64,000 nt of DNA. Source: [Clostridium] aerotolerans DSM 5434 (GTDB taxonomy: Bacteria; Bacillota; Clostridia; Lachnospirales; Lachnospiraceae). Below the pieces are notes generated by a model, which did not search any database, was not told where the DNA came from, and was given only the letters and a program-made list of their open reading frames with translations. The DNA is taken from assembly GCF_000687555.1 (NCBI RefSeq), contig NZ_JHWJ01000008.1, positions 1-64,000 on the forward strand. The letters run 5' to 3'. Below are positions 17,799 to 25,577 of this stretch, in pieces; position 1 is the stretch's first letter; each line of letters starts with the position of its first letter. The position numbers and the translations under genes were made by a program.

Positions 17799-19140
17799 CT
17801 ATTTTCTCCTGTAGTAATGTGTTCCTTTTTTTATACCAGAAATAATAAGGAACCTCAGCAAGTAACATACAGCTCCAGCCCACAAGACAGGCATATGCAA
17901 CGCCTTTCAGTCCCATGGACGGAACAAAAAGCGCCACACCTACTACTCTGACAGAAATCTGAATCAGAGTGGAAATAAGAGTAATGGCCATGTCGCCCAT
18001 TCCCCTGAAAAATCCCTGCAGTCCGTTGGTAAATGCAGGCATGAGATAAAAGAATGCCATTAACCCTAAGTATTCCGTTCCCAAAGGCACCATACCGGTG
18101 TCTCCCTCTGATACAAAGAGCTTCATCACAGGTTCTTTTAATAGAAGAATTACAACACAGATAATCACCCAGTAACCAAACTCGATGAGAAGTCCATACC
18201 GAAACCCCTTTTTTACCCGCTCCTTATTTCCGGCTCCCCGGTTTTGGGCAATAAAGGTCATCATGCCGCTGGCAATGCTCTGCTCCGGAGTAAATGCAAA
18301 GTCATCCACCCGGTTCACCGCATTAAAGGCTGCAATGGTGCTGACTCCCAGAGGATTGATCATGCCTTGAATGAGCAGCTTTCCAATGGGCTGGCAGGAT
18401 TGCTGCAACGCAGTAATAGAGCCATGGCGAAGAGTCAGCCATAATAAGTCCCGGTCCATGTGAAAATCCTGTCTCCGAAGCCTTAAAAGGGGAACCTTGC
18501 GATACACGTGCCAGATACAAAGACCAGCAGACGCTGCCTCTGCAATCACAGTAGAAAGAGCGGCACCGAACACACTCATACCAAAAACTCCTACAAGAAG
18601 CAAATCAAGCACCCCATTTAAAACGGAAGCAAATGCCAGAAAACGGACGGGGGTCTTTGAATCTCCCACGCTCCTTAATGCCGAGGCCACAGCATTATAA
18701 AAAAAGGTGAAGGGCATTCCAAGAAATATAACTCTTAAATAAGTGACCGCATCTCCCAGTATTTCCTCCGGCACCTGCAAAAGTCGAAGAATCCCTCCAG
18801 AAAAGACAAATCCAAGCACCGCAATAGCCAGGGAAAAATAGGTGCCAAACAAGAGGATGGTGGAAACCTCCTTCTTTAATCTGTCATGTTTCCCGGCTCC
18901 GTAAAACTCGCTCATTAAGACAGAGGCTCCGATGCAGATTCCTGTAATCCCCAGTATCACGATGTTCATGACAGGATTTCCAGTTCCCACGGCTGCCAGA
19001 GCCTTCTCGCCTGCAAACTTTCCCACCACAATGGAGTCTACGGCATTGTAAGTGAGCTGAAACAAATTTCCAAGAACAAGAGGTATGGAAAATCCGATGA
19101 GCTGAGAAGGGATATTTCCTTTTGTCATATCTTTCATCAT
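17791..19140 (-). CDS. MATE-family multidrug/toxin efflux transporter
   Basis: This 449-residue protein has twelve predicted membrane segments with the MATE pattern: IPLVLGNLFQLTYNAVDSIVVGKFAG at the N-terminus and, in the second half, QPIGKLLIQGMINPLG and FRGMGDMAIT. These proteins export organic cations or drugs using a Na+ or H+ gradient. Two possible ATG codons start the gene (ATGATG at 19140). It lies 19 bases downstream of the Gre-factor gene and overlaps the HAD gene, so it belongs to a minus-strand run 21982-16268. Substrate unknown. Confidence 0.9.
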   Translation of the reverse strand: MMKDMTKGNIPSQLIGFSIPLVLGNLFQLTYNAVDSIVVGKFAGEKALAAVGTGNPVMNIVILGITGICIGASVLMSEFYGAGKHDRLKKEVSTILLFGTYFSLAIAVLGFVFSGGILRLLQVPEEILGDAVTYLRVIFLGMPFTFFYNAVASALRSVGDSKTPVRFLAFASVLNGVLDLLLVGVFGMSVFGAALSTVIAEAASAGLCIWHVYRKVPLLRLRRQDFHMDRDLLWLTLRHGSITALQQSCQPIGKLLIQGMINPLGVSTIAAFNAVNRVDDFAFTPEQSIASGMMTFIAQNRGAGNKERVKKGFRYGLLIEFGYWVIICVVILLLKEPVMKLFVSEGDTGMVPLGTEYLGLMAFFYLMPAFTNGLQGFFRGMGDMAITLISTLIQISVRVVGVALFVPSMGLKGVAYACLVGWSCMLLAEVPYYFWYKKRNTLLQEKIDD

Positions 19141-19159
19141 GTTGGTATCCCCTTGGCAG

Positions 19160-19663
19160 CTAGTAGCTTCTTAACTGGTCGCTGCCATCGTCTTTCGTAT
19201 TTTCCAGTCGTTTGACCACCACATAATAGCCGGCCTTGTCGCTGATTTTCACATAGATACGGTCGCCTACCTTATGGCCCATCACTGCCCTTCCTAAGGG
19301 GGACTCCGAGCTGATCAGTCCTTTGATGGAATTTCCCCGAACTGTAGTGACTAATTTATAGGTTTCCACCTCGTCATCGTCTTCAAAATATAAGTCCACC
19401 GTATTGTATAGTCCGATTTCATCTTCCTTGGAATCATCGGTTATCACCTGAGCCGTCTTTATCATCCGCTCTAAATACCGGATTCTGCTTTCATTCTGGT
19501 TCTTGTCCTTTTTGGCAGCATGATATTCAAAGTTCTCGCTAAGGTCTCCATGGGCTCTTGCCTCTTTTACCGCCTCCAGAGCTTCCTTTCGGACCACCAG
19601 CTTCCGATGCTCGATTTCTTCCTTCATTTTGTTGATATCATTTTCCGTTAATTTATCAAACAC
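19160..19663 (-). CDS. greA: GreA/GreB-family transcription elongation factor
   Basis: The 167-residue protein has the Gre coiled coil (KMKEEIEHRKLVVRKEALEAVKEARAHG, residues ~13-40) with the tip motif GDLSENFEYHAAK carrying the acidic residues that reach the RNA polymerase active site, and a C-terminal FKBP-like domain including SPLGRAVMGHKVGD. Gre factors rescue backtracked polymerase by stimulating RNA cleavage. The tip matches the GreA pattern GDLSEN. The start is GTG at 19663. Clostridia often carry more than one Gre homologue, and this one is not in the usual lysS context, so it may be a paralogue. Confidence 0.85.
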   Translation of the reverse strand: MFDKLTENDINKMKEEIEHRKLVVRKEALEAVKEARAHGDLSENFEYHAAKKDKNQNESRIRYLERMIKTAQVITDDSKEDEIGLYNTVDLYFEDDDEVETYKLVTTVRGNSIKGLISSESPLGRAVMGHKVGDRIYVKISDKAGYYVVVKRLENTKDDGSDQLRSY

Positions 19664-19687
19664 GTTATCGCTTCCTTTTTCTTCTGA

Positions 19688-20983
19688 TCAATCTTTGGCT
19701 GACGGATATTTGCTGTAATGGGAAATCAACCGGTCCAGATAAATGGATTTAAACTGCTTGCTCGCCAGCGCCTGCTTCATGGGAGGAAGCTTTAAAATGG
19801 CTGCAAATAAGGCTGCCATTGCCCTATGGTTTGCAAATGCCTGGTTGTCAAAAACAAGATTTTGCAGGGTGCCCTTTTCAATGGCCTGAAGCACAAAACG
19901 GTGGGTGCTGTTTACGGGAGTAATGATGTGCTTTGGCCTTTGCTTCATCTCAATGCTTTTAAAATTACAGTTTCTGGCACAGACTCCGCAGCCTAAACAA
20001 ATCTCCTCGTCCAGTACGGCACGTTTTTTCCCATCTTCCTTCGCTTCCATGGATATGGCAAGCACAGGACAGACTTTGGCACATTTTCCGCAGCCTACAC
20101 AGCTCTCACTTTCTATGTGAGGAATGTAGTTGGTAGTTGCAACCGGCTGCATAGGGCTGAATCTTCTGGCCGCCTGGAGTGCTTCACAGCAGCAGCCGCA
20201 GCAATTGCATATAAAGGCCGGATGCTCCCTTACATTCTCCCCGATCTGAACCAGGTTGCTTTCATAGGACCTCTGAAGGGCGTCGAGAGCCTCTTCCTTT
20301 GATATCAGCCTTGCATATTCTCCATGCTCTGATAAGGACCTTGCCACATTGTCAAAGGTCAGGCAGACGTCCCAGGGAGCGTTTATTTCACAGGGGTGTC
20401 CGGCATGGGACATCTTGTGACGGCAGTAACAGAGGCCAAGGCCGATGTGTTCTGCTTCTTCAATGATATGTGTGGCTCTTTCATAGTCCAGGATGTGGTT
20501 CGTCTTATCATTGGTCAGCACCGGCTCCTGAACATAGACCCGTCCCAGCTTTGTTTCTGTAGCAAAGAACAGGTCTTTGATAAAGTCTTCTTCTACATGC
20601 ATGTATTGATAGTAAAGCTCGCTTAAGTATTTCTGGTCAATGTCCCCTCTTGTTCTCATGAGTGCGAATTCGATGAATCCGGCCATTGGCGGCGGCATTA
20701 CAAACTTGCGGACTCCTTCGTGCCAGGAATCTACCAGCAATGCCTTTTCACATAAATGCTCCAAAAGCTTTTCTGCACGAAACTCTGTGGTTCCCCAGAT
20801 TTTAGCGGCCTTTTTTGCCGTAAATGGACGTACTGGAAGAAGTGAGACCCATTTAGCCTCTTTTTCCGTGTACAAAACCTGAAGAATTTTATAAAGCGTC
20901 TCTGACTTAGGCGCTCCTTGTGTAAACCAGTTAATGCGGTCACTTAGATTTAAATAAGCATCCCTGGCTGTCAGATGACCCAT
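19688..20983 (-). CDS. Cysteine-rich 4Fe-4S ferredoxin-domain protein
   Basis: The 431-residue protein has a winged-helix-like N-terminal region (KKAAKIWGTTEFRAEKLLEHLCEKALLVDS, ~residues 53-82), a middle part with CYCRHKMSHAGHPCE and a striking CNCCGCCCEAL cluster (~260), and two classical 4Fe-4S motifs, CVGCGKCAKVCP (~294-305) and CLGCGVCARNC (~330-340). It resembles Fe-S proteins annotated only as '4Fe-4S binding' in anaerobes. It may transfer electrons or assemble a cofactor. It lies between the Gre gene (24-base gap) and the zinc-ribbon/methyltransferase-like gene (15-base gap), implying co-expression. Function unknown. Confidence 0.75.
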   Translation of the reverse strand: MGHLTARDAYLNLSDRINWFTQGAPKSETLYKILQVLYTEKEAKWVSLLPVRPFTAKKAAKIWGTTEFRAEKLLEHLCEKALLVDSWHEGVRKFVMPPPMAGFIEFALMRTRGDIDQKYLSELYYQYMHVEEDFIKDLFFATETKLGRVYVQEPVLTNDKTNHILDYERATHIIEEAEHIGLGLCYCRHKMSHAGHPCEINAPWDVCLTFDNVARSLSEHGEYARLISKEEALDALQRSYESNLVQIGENVREHPAFICNCCGCCCEALQAARRFSPMQPVATTNYIPHIESESCVGCGKCAKVCPVLAISMEAKEDGKKRAVLDEEICLGCGVCARNCNFKSIEMKQRPKHIITPVNSTHRFVLQAIEKGTLQNLVFDNQAFANHRAMAALFAAILKLPPMKQALASKQFKSIYLDRLISHYSKYPSAKD

Positions 20984-20998
20984 ATTTCATTCCTTCTT

Positions 20999-21982
20999 TC
21001 AGACTGTTTTTTTGGCAATGACTTCAATACGACCCCAGGCGGTTCCCACCCGGCGGTAGGATTTAATGGAAAGCCCGCAGGACTGGGCCAGAATCTCCAT
21101 TCCCTCTTCTGTAAAACAAACCTCGGAAGCCTCTCTCTTCCAGATAGGGGTTCCCTTTTTTTCAAGACTGCTAAGGGTCTTATCAAGATCCGGGCCATCA
21201 AACCATAAAACCCCGTCCTCTGCAAGACTTTCTGCAGCCTTTATTAAAACGGACCTGATATCCCTTGTCTTTGGGATATGATCCAGAATTACCACTGAAT
21301 ATGTACCATTCTCTTTTTGATCCTGGTATTCTTCCAGGGAAACTGCCTGTAAGGCATATCCTGTCTTTTCTGCCTCTTTGTATAATTGACTCTTTTTGTC
21401 TCCAATAAACAGCAATGTGCCATCGGGAGAAAAGGTGTTTATATCCTTAAAAAGCCTTTCACAGCCAACCTTTGTACGGCTGTGCTCCCTATATTCCTTT
21501 ACAAGACTGCTTTCGTCCTTTGAAAGATAATAATTTCCGCACTCCTGACATTTCATAAAGATGCGTACCGGCTTTGAGACAGTCTCTTCCTCGCCATCTC
21601 CTTCCATATAAAGCAGGGCGCTGTAATGGGGCTCGCCTTTTCCTGAACAAATAGGGCAGATTTCCAGTTCCTCTGCCATTAGATTTCGTATCTCTTTTAA
21701 AGTGGAGAAATACCACCGATAAAGTCTGTCCTTGAATTCACGGTCATAAGCAAACAACCAGTTCTTTATAATTTCTGCCATCCATCTGGTCTCATGGATG
21801 ACTGATCCGTCCGCTTTCAACTTCTTTAAATTACCCACCAGCGTCATAAGACTTAAGACAGTATCCTCCTTCAGCCGTTCATTCCCCTGATTGGTCATTA
21901 GGTGTTCGATTCCTTCCACTACACTGCTGCATAAGTTCACCATTGTTACCAGCTGATTCATTCTGCCTGTTGTCATACCCAT
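20999..21982 (-). CDS. Zinc-ribbon protein with methyltransferase-like C-terminal half, function unknown
   Basis: I do not recognise a named family. Residues 1-~110 are predicted helical. Residues ~112-155 form a four-cysteine ribbon (CPICSGKG then CQECGNYYL). Residues ~180-325 look like a Rossmann-fold methyltransferase: GTLLFIGDKKSQ in place of the glycine-rich loop, YSVVILDHIPKTRD, LAEDGVLWFDGP and a C-terminal substrate strand. The SAM-binding loop lacks the usual GxGxG, so catalysis is doubtful. It is the first gene of a run with the cysteine-rich ferredoxin protein, suggesting a shared role. Confidence 0.6.
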   Translation of the reverse strand: MGMTTGRMNQLVTMVNLCSSVVEGIEHLMTNQGNERLKEDTVLSLMTLVGNLKKLKADGSVIHETRWMAEIIKNWLFAYDREFKDRLYRWYFSTLKEIRNLMAEELEICPICSGKGEPHYSALLYMEGDGEEETVSKPVRIFMKCQECGNYYLSKDESSLVKEYREHSRTKVGCERLFKDINTFSPDGTLLFIGDKKSQLYKEAEKTGYALQAVSLEEYQDQKENGTYSVVILDHIPKTRDIRSVLIKAAESLAEDGVLWFDGPDLDKTLSSLEKKGTPIWKREASEVCFTEEGMEILAQSCGLSIKSYRRVGTAWGRIEVIAKKTV

Positions 21983-22088
21983 TCCCTTTCCTTAAATATC
22001 GGATCTCGTCCATGTATACCTTATTATATTACATTTTTACAAGGGGAAATGCAAGATAGAATAAGTGGAAGTATTCCATCTTAACGTG

Positions 22089-22143
22089 TTGTACATATTT
22101 CTATTCTTTGATATAATTGTTAGTGTTGACTAACTATTATATC
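22089..22143 (+). promoter_or_regulatory. Promoter and 34-bp palindromic operator of the AraC-lipoprotein gene
   Basis: TTGTAC (22089-22094) and TATAAT (22112-22117) are 17 bases apart. Overlapping the -10 box and likely start point is an inverted repeat of two 15-base arms (22110-22124 and 22129-22143) that pair at 14 of 15 positions around GTTG. The core GTTAGTGTTGACTAAC is reminiscent of DtxR/IdeR-type iron boxes, but this resemblance is only suggestive. Confidence 0.7.
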
Positions 22144-22161
22144 TCATGAGGAATTGACGTA

Positions 22162-24078
22162 ATGATGGACAGGGACAAAATACCTTTTACTAAGAATAAT
22201 TTGGAACAGGCGATCCGGACATGGAGTCGTGGGTCTGTTTCCCTCCTTGAGGTTCGTCATGATCTCATCCCGCCCCATAAATCTATGAGTGACTATCGTC
22301 TGCCTGCCAATGGATTTCTTTTTGCCAGCGGCCCTAAGGCAGAGATTCTTCTCAATGAAACTGCCTATACCATAGAACGTTTTGGACTTTTTCATTGGGT
22401 AAAAGGAGCTTCACTCTCTGTTTATTCAGCCGATGACTGGCTGGAATATTACATACTGCTATATCAGGCTGAGGAGTCCTTAGAATGGAATACCAATCCG
22501 TTGCTGCACCAATATGGCTTTGCACCGCCAAACCCGCTTTTCTTTATGGAACATCTGCGCAACATGTATGAGCGTTTTAACAATCCCTCCCCTCTTAATG
22601 CAATGTATGGAAAAACTGCATTTTACCAGTTCGTATTGGAGGTCTGCCAGCTGCTCAGCGAGGATGGTGTGTTTCTATTGGAAACGGATATCATTACAAC
22701 GGCAAAAAGATATTTAGACAGGCATTACAAGGAGCCGGTTTCCATTCAGGATATGTGCATCATGCTTGGAACAAGCTATAGCAGCTTTTATCGGAATTTC
22801 AAGAAAAAAACAGGAAGAACTCCACAGGAATACATAATTGCTGCCCGTTTAACGGCTGCAAAGGAGTGGCTTACAACCAGTACTGCCTCCATTCGTGAAA
22901 TCAGCGAACACTGTGGATTTTCCGATGAACATAACTTTTACCGGATATTTTTGAAGAACACCAGAGTATCCCCCAAGGCTTACCGCCAGATTACGCACTC
23001 TCATTTGAAAGATAACACAATTGGATATTCCTTTCCTATCCTTTATAATGAGCAAAGTCTAGTTAGTCTGGACAAACTCAAAACAGAAGGAGTACGTTTC
23101 ATGTATAAACAAATGACCGGCAAAGCGATTGCCGCGGGGGTGGTGTCTCTTATGCTTCTGCTTACTGCTTGCAGTCCCGCCCCAGCCAATATAGGAGGCG
23201 GGGAATCAAAATCCACCTCTGCCGCAGTTGAAAAACTGTCAGAATCAGAAGAAGCAAATACCAATACCAGAATCATGCATACGGTATTAGGCGATGTAGA
23301 GATTCCAGCAAATCCAAAGAAGATTGTAGGCATTCAGTGCAGTCAAATTTTAGAGAATTTATCGGCTGATGCCATTGATATGAAGGACCGTTATGAACTT
23401 ACTTATTTTTCTGATCATTACAATTGGGAAGCTTTGATGGCTTTGGAACCCGACCTGATTATTGCCTCCAACTATCCCGGTGCAGAAAAAGACATTGAGC
23501 GCTGCAGAAAAATCGCCCCAACCGTAACCTTTGAAGACAACGCAACCATGACAGAAAAGCAATTGTTTGTGGGGGAAGCTTCTAACCGCCTGGAAAAAGC
23601 CAAAGAACAAATAGGTGAATATAACAATGTCCTGGAAGAAAGCATAAATGAGTTAAAGGATGCAGGAATCTATGGAAAAAAAGTCTCTGTCATTCAATAC
23701 ACTGCCTCTGGTGATATGTATTCTTATGGAGATAAACTTGGCAGGGGCGGAGATGTTCTTTTCAGACTGTTAGGATTCAAGGCAACCGATATCATACAGA
23801 CAAAGATTATTGATGGTGACGAATACTATCTGCAATTCTCTTTAGAAACACTTCCAGATTATGTTGATGCTGACTATATCGTAATCATGCATCCAGATAA
23901 TTCAACTCAGGAATTATATAACAATGGTGTATGGAAAAGTCTGAACGCCGTGAAAGAGGGACATGTTTTTGAAATAACGTCTGAAGAATACAAACGTCTC
24001 TTTGACATGCCTGGCATCATTCAGATTGAGGATCAGATCAATTTATATACGGAACGGTTTTTAGATATCTCCAAATAG
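22162..24078 (+). CDS. AraC-family regulator fused in frame to a siderophore-binding lipoprotein (Btr/FepB-like)
   Basis: One 638-codon frame holds two units. Residues 1-~300 are an AraC regulator: a sensing domain and two helix-turn-helices (SIQDMCIMLGTSYSSFYRNF and SIREISEHCGFSDEHNFYRIF, ~191-275). From residue 314 on there is a complete lipoprotein: signal peptide with lipobox LLTAC (Cys ~335) and a FepB/FhuD-type iron-siderophore-binding domain (GDVEIPANPKKIVGIQ, then LEPDLIIASNYPG). The second unit has its own ATG at 23101 with AGAAGGAG eight bases upstream, so two products from one frame are possible. Bacillus Btr (YbbB) has the same AraC-plus-binding-protein order but is cytoplasmic. 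Expected role: iron-siderophore sensing and uptake. No ABC permease genes are next to it. Confidence 0.85.
   Translation: MMDRDKIPFTKNNLEQAIRTWSRGSVSLLEVRHDLIPPHKSMSDYRLPANGFLFASGPKAEILLNETAYTIERFGLFHWVKGASLSVYSADDWLEYYILLYQAEESLEWNTNPLLHQYGFAPPNPLFFMEHLRNMYERFNNPSPLNAMYGKTAFYQFVLEVCQLLSEDGVFLLETDIITTAKRYLDRHYKEPVSIQDMCIMLGTSYSSFYRNFKKKTGRTPQEYIIAARLTAAKEWLTTSTASIREISEHCGFSDEHNFYRIFLKNTRVSPKAYRQITHSHLKDNTIGYSFPILYNEQSLVSLDKLKTEGVRFMYKQMTGKAIAAGVVSLMLLLTACSPAPANIGGGESKSTSAAVEKLSESEEANTNTRIMHTVLGDVEIPANPKKIVGIQCSQILENLSADAIDMKDRYELTYFSDHYNWEALMALEPDLIIASNYPGAEKDIERCRKIAPTVTFEDNATMTEKQLFVGEASNRLEKAKEQIGEYNNVLEESINELKDAGIYGKKVSVIQYTASGDMYSYGDKLGRGGDVLFRLLGFKATDIIQTKIIDGDEYYLQFSLETLPDYVDADYIVIMHPDNSTQELYNNGVWKSLNAVKEGHVFEITSEEYKRLFDMPGIIQIEDQINLYTERFLDISK
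23085..23103 (+). promoter_or_regulatory. Internal ribosome binding site and start codon
   Basis: AGAAGGAG (23085-23092) lies eight bases before an in-frame ATG (23101) that begins the lipoprotein signal peptide MYKQMTGK. It would allow separate synthesis of the binding lipoprotein from within the fusion frame. Confidence 0.65.
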
Positions 24079-24128
24079 ACGAGAGGTTTATTTGTCATAA
24101 TGTCAGGGCCGAAATCCCCTAAAAAAAC

Positions 24129-24172
24129 AAGGTGCCGCCAAGCAGCTGTCCATCAGCGATTGGCGGCACCTT
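24129..24172. terminator. Bidirectional terminator between fusion gene and hydrogenase gene
   Basis: AAGGTGCCGCCAA (24129-24141) and TTGGCGGCACCTT (24160-24172) form a perfect 13-base GC-rich stem. On the minus strand it is followed by GTTTTTTT, serving the hydrogenase gene; on the plus strand it lies 51 bases past the fusion gene. Confidence 0.8.
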
Positions 24173-24191
24173 AATATCTATATTTTTATCA

Positions 24192-25430
24192 TCAGGTAAT
24201 GTTTCGGCTGAATAAATCGGTCTCTTCTAAAAGACTTTCAATGGTATCCAGGTTCAAACGGTGTAACAGTTCAATGACGTAAGGATTTTCCGCCGGGTGC
24301 TGATAGGTGGCATTCTTTCCATATTCATTGACCAGCTTAGTACCGTGTTCCACATCAAGAATGGACCTGGGTCCACCTACACAGCCTCCCACACAGCCCA
24401 TTCCTTCATAGAAGTTGGCTTCAATATTGCCCTCCATGATATCCTGAATCATTTTCTTACAAGCTGGAACTCCATCCGCTCTTTTTGTGATGATCTTCGT
24501 CTTTTTCTCCGGGTCAATGGCTTTTACTGTAAGCTCTACCGCCTCGCTGACACCACCTTTTCTGGCATAGATTCTACCGGCTCTTGAGGAGTGGTCTTTC
24601 TCACTTTCTTCCATGTCAGCCGGATCAATTCCCAGGGCATCAAATATATTTTTCACTTCCTGGAAGGTAAGTACATAATCGACAGCGCCCACCAGATCCT
24701 TTTCCCTCGCCTCTGCCTTCTTGGCTAGACAAGGGCCGATAAATACGGTCATGGCATCTGGGTGAAGTGCTTTTACCACATTGGCACAAGCTACCATAGG
24801 GGATACAGAGCCTGGAACATGGGGAAGAAGCTGGTGATAGACCTTGCGGATCATTCCGATCCACATGGGGCAGCAGCAGCTGGTCAGCTGAAAGTCTCCG
24901 TCATTTACAATGTTCTTATCAAATTCAAGGGCTTCTTTTAAGGTGAGAATGTCTGCAAACAAAGCAACTTCCAGCATTCCATCAAAGCCAACTTCCTTGA
25001 GTGCATTTCTAAGCTTTCCCGGCGTTACATCGTTTGTAAACTGGCCTAAGAATGCCGGTGCAATCATGGCATAAACAAGTCCCTTGGAACCTCTGATTGC
25101 CTTTAGGGCAGGAATAATATCCGTGCTGGCCGTAAGCTTTTCTCTGGCACAGCCTTCAATACAGTTATCACACCCCAGACAAAGCTCAGGGTCTACTTCC
25201 ACGCCGTCTTTTCCCATACTAAGAGCCCCAAATGGACACCGCTCCAGACAATCGCATTTTTCGTCCTTGGAACAATTACATTTACCGGTCCGGATTACAA
25301 TGGGGTGCTTTTCCGGATTTAACAGACAATCCAAATGATAAGGATCATAATTGCCTGCCTCCGGTGATACCGAACCATCATCTAAAACTGATCTGACCGT
25401 ACTTTCATACAACTCTTTAAATGTCTGCAT
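24192..25430 (-). CDS. [FeFe] hydrogenase, group B-like, with N-terminal Fe-S domain
   Basis: The 412-residue protein has a ferredoxin-type N-terminal part (CNCSKDEKCDCLERCPFGAL, then CLGCDNCIEGC, residues ~50-112) and an H-cluster domain. The three H-cluster motifs are TSCCCPMW (~184; usual form TSCCPxW), IGPCLAKKAEA (~233; usual PCxxKxxE) and EGMGCVGGCVGG (~347). The extra Cys in the first motif is, to my knowledge, typical of group B enzymes of clostridia such as the C. pasteurianum CpIII type. It would interconvert H2 and protons with ferredoxin. It is a single-gene unit with its own terminator. The N-terminal region lacks the longer Fe-S chain of CpI-type enzymes. Maturases are not nearby. 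Confidence 0.85.
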   Translation of the reverse strand: MQTFKELYESTVRSVLDDGSVSPEAGNYDPYHLDCLLNPEKHPIVIRTGKCNCSKDEKCDCLERCPFGALSMGKDGVEVDPELCLGCDNCIEGCAREKLTASTDIIPALKAIRGSKGLVYAMIAPAFLGQFTNDVTPGKLRNALKEVGFDGMLEVALFADILTLKEALEFDKNIVNDGDFQLTSCCCPMWIGMIRKVYHQLLPHVPGSVSPMVACANVVKALHPDAMTVFIGPCLAKKAEAREKDLVGAVDYVLTFQEVKNIFDALGIDPADMEESEKDHSSRAGRIYARKGGVSEAVELTVKAIDPEKKTKIITKRADGVPACKKMIQDIMEGNIEANFYEGMGCVGGCVGGPRSILDVEHGTKLVNEYGKNATYQHPAENPYVIELLHRLNLDTIESLLEETDLFSRNIT

Positions 25431-25467
25431 AAAATACCTCCCGCATGTATGCTATTATATCTCTCCA

Positions 25468-25509
25468 ATGTTGTACCTCGTGTGAACTCAGACATTGTTA
25501 GTACAACAT
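25468..25509. promoter_or_regulatory. Inverted repeat upstream of the hydrogenase gene
   Basis: ATGTTGTAC (25468-25476) and GTACAACAT (25501-25509) are exact 9-base inverted copies with a 24-base spacer, 38-79 bases before the ATG. Minus-strand TATAAT-like boxes flank it. It may be a regulator site pair or a leader hairpin. Confidence 0.45.
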
Positions 25510-25577
25510 CATTATAATACCTTTTTTCCATCCATGCTATACCATTCATCCACACTCTTTGATGAAAAAACAGTGTT

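Noticed and set aside
22162-23100. Idea that the AraC-lipoprotein fusion is only a sequencing or assembly artefact
   Set aside because: It cannot be excluded without data, but both halves are intact, no frameshift is needed, and Btr-like proteins show the same domain order, so the fusion is kept as a real feature.
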